Shown: positions 60,381-64,000 of the stretch, piece after piece
Layout of the letters: each line of letters starts with the position of its first letter
Position numbering within the stretch: position 1 is the first letter of the stretch
From: Polyporus tsugae
Taxonomy: Eukaryota > Basidiomycota > Agaricomycetes > Polyporales > Polyporaceae
Direction: 5' to 3'
NCBI GenBank assembly: GCA_024305745.1
Contig: JAHRBS010000004.1
Span: 2,604,001-2,668,000, forward strand
Length of the DNA stretch: 64,000 bases
Made by a program: the position numbers and the translations under genes
The notes under the pieces: model-generated
Databases searched by the model: none
Told to the model about the DNA's origin: nothing
What the model saw: the letters and a program-made list of their open reading frames with translations, nothing else

Positions 60381-63300
60381 CTGAGCTCCAGCCAAGCGAT
60401 CGTACCAAACTTGACAATTAAACTGAGCTTGTACCGGCCGTGGATTGGTGAGGGATATTGGTTGGACAGCGTCAGGGTGCGAGGTGTGGAATTCATCAAG
60501 TAGTTCTTTGCAGTGCTTGACATTCTGTACTGGTTCCCAAGTGGCTTCGCTGATATCGTATCCAACCCATTTCACAAGGTATTGGACATATCCATAGTAG
60601 GTCTTGGAGTCGAGGATCTTTTCGACCTCAAACTCGTCATGTCCTTCCACCTCTATGGCTGGTGGTTTTGACAGGTTACGGTTGCCAATCTTGTCCTCGT
60701 GATAGGGGATGAGTTTGGAAGCATGGAAGACAGGGTGGACCTTGTTTATGGCTGGGAGTTGTAGATGAAAATTGACCGGCCCAACTTGGTCAACAATTTT
60801 GTAGGGCCCATAGTTCTTTGCGGATAACTTTGCTGATGACTGTTTGATCCTGAGGTCCCTTCCTTTGAGGAGGACTTTGTCCCCAACCTTGAATGGCACT
60901 TCACTCTTGTGTTTGTCGTAGTACCACTTCATCCGTTCTGCAGCGAGGGTTAGGGATGCTTGGGCCTATTTCCGGGCTTCTGTTTGGTACTGGAAGATGT
61001 CTTCGAGGGTTGGGAAGCCTAGTTCTCCCTATACATCTGGGGCCATCTTGGAGTGATATCCGTATTCCACAAAGAAGGGCGATAAGCCAGTAGACTCGTG
61101 TGCAGCATTGTTGTAGAAAAACTCTGCAGTGGATAGAAGGGAGGCCCAATTGTCTGGGTGGTGTTCGGTGAAGATCTGTAGGTACTGTTCCAATGACTGG
61201 TTGACTCGTTCCATCTGACCATTGGTTTGGGGGTGATAGGCTGTTGACATAGAGGCTCGGATGCCCAACTTTCTACAAAACTCCTTGAAGAGCTCACTGG
61301 CAAACTGTGTTCCTCGATCTGAAATGATCTGTCGGGGTAGGCCATGATGTTTGAGTATGTGTTCATAGACAAGCTCTGCTGCATCTGAGGCTGAGAAGTG
61401 GTCATCACATACAAAGAAGTGGGCTCGCTTGGTCAACTGGTCTACCACCACTGCGATGGCTGTATAAATGTTGCCATGTCTGTCACAGAACTCGGGTAGC
61501 TGGGTGATGAGGTCAATGCTTCAGATCTCCCATGGCCTAGCTGGGACTTCATTTGGCTGCAGTAGTCCAAAGGGAGGGTTGCGTGAGGCTTTGTTACGTT
61601 GGCATGTATTGCACCCCTTGACATACTTCTTGACATCGACTGACATTACAGGCCACCAGTAGTTGCAGCTGATGAGTTCCTGGGTCTTCCATTGGCCAGG
61701 ATGTCCTGCGAGTGTAGTGTCATGGTGGAGTCTGAGCAGCTCCAGTCGTAGTTCCTGGTCCTTTGGGACGTAAACTTTTCCTCTGTAGAGCAGTAGGCCA
61801 TTCTCAAAGTTCCATTCCTGCAGTGGTTTTCCAAACTCCCGTGGGCCGCTATCGAGCAGAACCTTGTAGTCCTTGGTCATTGTGTCATCTTTGAGCGCCT
61901 TCTTGATCTTGTCCAGTAGTTGTCTATCATCGACTTCGGAGGCATGGGTGGTTTGCATGGCTTTGATGGCAAAAAACTCCGGCTTCAGCAGCATTCAACT
62001 ATCATTGTCACTGCTTACCCCCTCCTCATGATCTGGCCTCCTGGACAGAGGGTCGGCACAAAACATTGTCTTGCCGGGTCAGTGTCATAGGTTGAAGTTA
62101 AAACGGGAAAGGAATAAACTCCAGCAAGCTTGGCGATGAGTGAGTTTCTAGGCCTGCCGGAAATAGGTGAGGTTAAGGTGATCTGACCAGATCTCAACCG
62201 GCTCAGGGTGTCCCTCCAGGTAGTGGCAATATTCCTCCAAAGCGCGTATAATGGCCAGTAACTCCTTGTCATAGATCTCATAGTTGCATTCATGCTCATT
62301 CAAGGACTTGGAGTAAAACACTACTGGGTGCCATAGTTTATCTTCGCCCAACTGTTCCAGTCCTGCCCCTGTGGCAAAGTCAGATGAGTCTGTTTCCAGG
62401 CGGAAAGGTGCAGTGTCATTGGGGATTTGGAGGATCAGAGCAGTGGTGAAGGCGGTCTTGAGGTTCTGGAAGGTGTTTTCCTGGTCTTCTCCCCACTGCC
62501 AAGGTGCATTCTTGCAGGTGAGGACCGTGAGCGGGCGAGCTATCTTTGAGAAGTCCTTGATAAAACATCGGTAGAAGTTGGCAAGGCCAAGAAATGCCTG
62601 TACATGCTTGACTTTGGTAGGCGTTGGCCAGTTCTTCACACCTTCGACCTTGGCTGGGTCCATGGTGATGGAGTCCTTCGAGATGATTAGTCCAAGGAAT
62701 TCAACCGACTGTTGTTCAAACTTGCACTTCTCAGGCTTAATGAAGAGATTGTTTGCCCGTAGTTTCTGGAGCACTTGTTCCGTGAGTTGCCGGTGGAGTG
62801 TGAGGTCATCTGTGAAGATGAGGATATTGTCGATGTAAACTACCACGTGTCCCATAGCAATCTCCTCCTTGAGGATCTCATTCATCATAGCCTGGAAGGT
62901 GCTTGGGGCATTGCAAAGACCAAAAGTCATCACCGTTGGCTCATACAGACCACGGTGAGTGATAAACGCTGCCTTCTCTTTATTTCCTTCCCGTATACAA
63001 ACATTGTTGTACCCCCACCTCAGGTCCAGCAAGGTGAAGATTGATGACTGAGACAAATGGTCAATAAGGTCTGGGATCCGTGGTATAGGGAATTTGTCCT
63101 TCTTGGTGACAGCATTGAGGGCACGGTAGTCCTGTACCAGTCGCAGGCTGCCATCCTTTTTCTTGACAAAGAATACAGGAGTGGCAGCCGGGCTCTTTGA
63201 CCTTCGGATATATCCCTTAGCTTCCTGTTCATCAATCCATCCATCGAGGGAGTTCTGTTCCTGGGGGTTGAGTGGATAAAGCTTTGCTGGCTTTGGCAGT

Positions 63301-64000
63301 GTTGCTCCTTCCACAAACTCGATGGGGTGGTCATAGGGCTTGCAAGTTGGCATCCGTTCTGAACCTGTCTTGGAAAACACGTCACTGTACTGATGATAGT
63401 GGGTGGGCACATGATTAGACCAGTAGTCCTTGTCTTGGCTTCCTGGCACTGGTGTTCCTTCCTTCTTCTCCTCAATCCGTGTTCGCAGAGTGTGGGTGTC
63501 AGGGTCATCAGAAAACTGCATCCAATGTACAAACTGTTCAGCACTGTCCCAGGGCTCGCGGTCTAGCTGACCGTAGGTGTCTCATGCAAACTCCTCTAGT
63601 CGGGGCTCCTCCACCATCCAGATTTCTTTGTCCTGTACTGAAACTGGGCTGGGTAGACAGGTGTGCAGGCAGTGTGTAAACTTTACTTGACCCGCCTTCC
63701 AATCGACTTCTGGGTTGTGTTCCTGGAGGAAAGTCATGCCAATAATGATATCCCAGTTTCCTATATCTGTGACCAGAAAGGACTGCCAACTAGTGTGGTT
63801 GTCGATTGTGACAAGACACTGGACATAGTGCATGATCAGACCCTTCTTGTTTTCCGTTGCATTGGCATTGAACACTTGTATCTCTCGTGAGAGGCGTCGT
63901 AATTCCAGGCCATGTTTCTGAACAAAACAATAGTGTGCAAAACTCAAATAGGCTCTACAATCTAGGAGCCCTTCTGACTGGATTTCATGTATTCCTTGCC
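60375..64000 (-). pseudogene. Gypsy pol polyprotein with eight in-frame stops, no frameshift
   Basis: A single reading frame from the window edge to 60375. Protease remnant: SFLVTDIGNWDIIIGMTFLQ (63,900-63,600). Reverse transcriptase (63521-62700): PTCKPYDHPIEFVEGATLPK, VFFVKKKDGSLRLVQDYRAL, FGLCNAPSTFQAMMNEIL and the active site VVVYIDNILIF, where YIDD has become YIDN. RNase H: FRLETDSSDFATGAGLEQ. Integrase: LRLHHDTTLAGHPGQW...CNTCQRNK, HGLPRQIISDRGTQFASELF, STAYHPQTNGQMERVNQSLE. Chromodomain: EVEKILDSKTYYGYVQYLVK followed by WVGYDISEATWEP. Stops at 63582 (TGA), 62148 (TAG), 62085 and 62079 (TGA), 61995 (TGA), 61521 (TGA), 61029 (TAG) and 60966 (TAG), lower coordinate of each given. All fit C-to-T change in the coding strand. 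Confidence 0.9.

Larger units (their letters stand above)
59948..64000 (-). mobile_element. Ty3/gypsy chromovirus-type retrotransposon, 3' part
   Basis: A minus-strand element truncated only by the window edge: 3' LTR, polypurine tract and nearly all of pol including a chromodomain. The gag and 5' LTR lie outside. It starts inside the pol gene of the plus-strand gypsy element. Confidence 0.9.

Overview
The window is nuclear DNA of a filamentous basidiomycete, most likely a wood-decaying agaricomycete of the Polyporales type. The reasons are dense genes with many short GT-AG introns of about 50-70 nt, a GH7 cellobiohydrolase, a basidiomycete-style Zn2Cys6 regulator, a full RNA polymerase II RPB2 gene, and transposons of the kinds common in these fungi. 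The species cannot be fixed from the sequence alone.

Positions 1 to about 34,550 are a compact block of single-copy genes. In order: the start of a small membrane protein (-), splicing factor CWC25 (+), an MFS transporter (+), a Zn2Cys6 regulator (-), a REV7/MAD2B HORMA protein (+), sorting nexin SNX4/ATG24 (-), a PTM1/GPR107-type seven-helix protein (+), RPB2 (-), a 252-bp MITE, a secreted GH7 cellobiohydrolase without CBM1 (+), a fructosamine-kinase-like enzyme (-), a YqjM-type old yellow enzyme (+), a mitochondrial ABC1/ADCK protein (-) and a 1,178-residue glycogenin (+). Neighbours mostly alternate strands and look unrelated in function. The only tempting thematic link is a regulator lying 13 kb from a cellulase, and that is weak.

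From about 35 kb to the end the window is a transposon graveyard. It holds a pogo/Fot-like transposon, a two-gene PIF/Harbinger-like element, a Tc1/IS630-like DDE transposase with a very large cysteine-rich insert before its catalytic Glu, a complete Ty1/Copia element (two 502-bp LTRs, AGCTA target duplication, half-tRNA primer site) and two Ty3/gypsy elements. The minus-strand gypsy element appears to have inserted into the pol gene of the plus-strand one. One host-like gene, an Ala-rich LEA-like protein (41.8-42.7 kb), survives among them.

The main observations for follow-up are: (1) a textbook -1 frameshift signal at the gag/pro junction of the plus-strand gypsy element; (2) a DDE transposase with about 152 residues between its second and third catalytic residues; (3) decay of the elements almost entirely by TGA and TAG stops, as expected from C-to-T change, with few indels; (4) a 15-nt micro-exon that supplies the sixth zinc-binding cysteine of the regulator; (5) the nested gypsy insertion.
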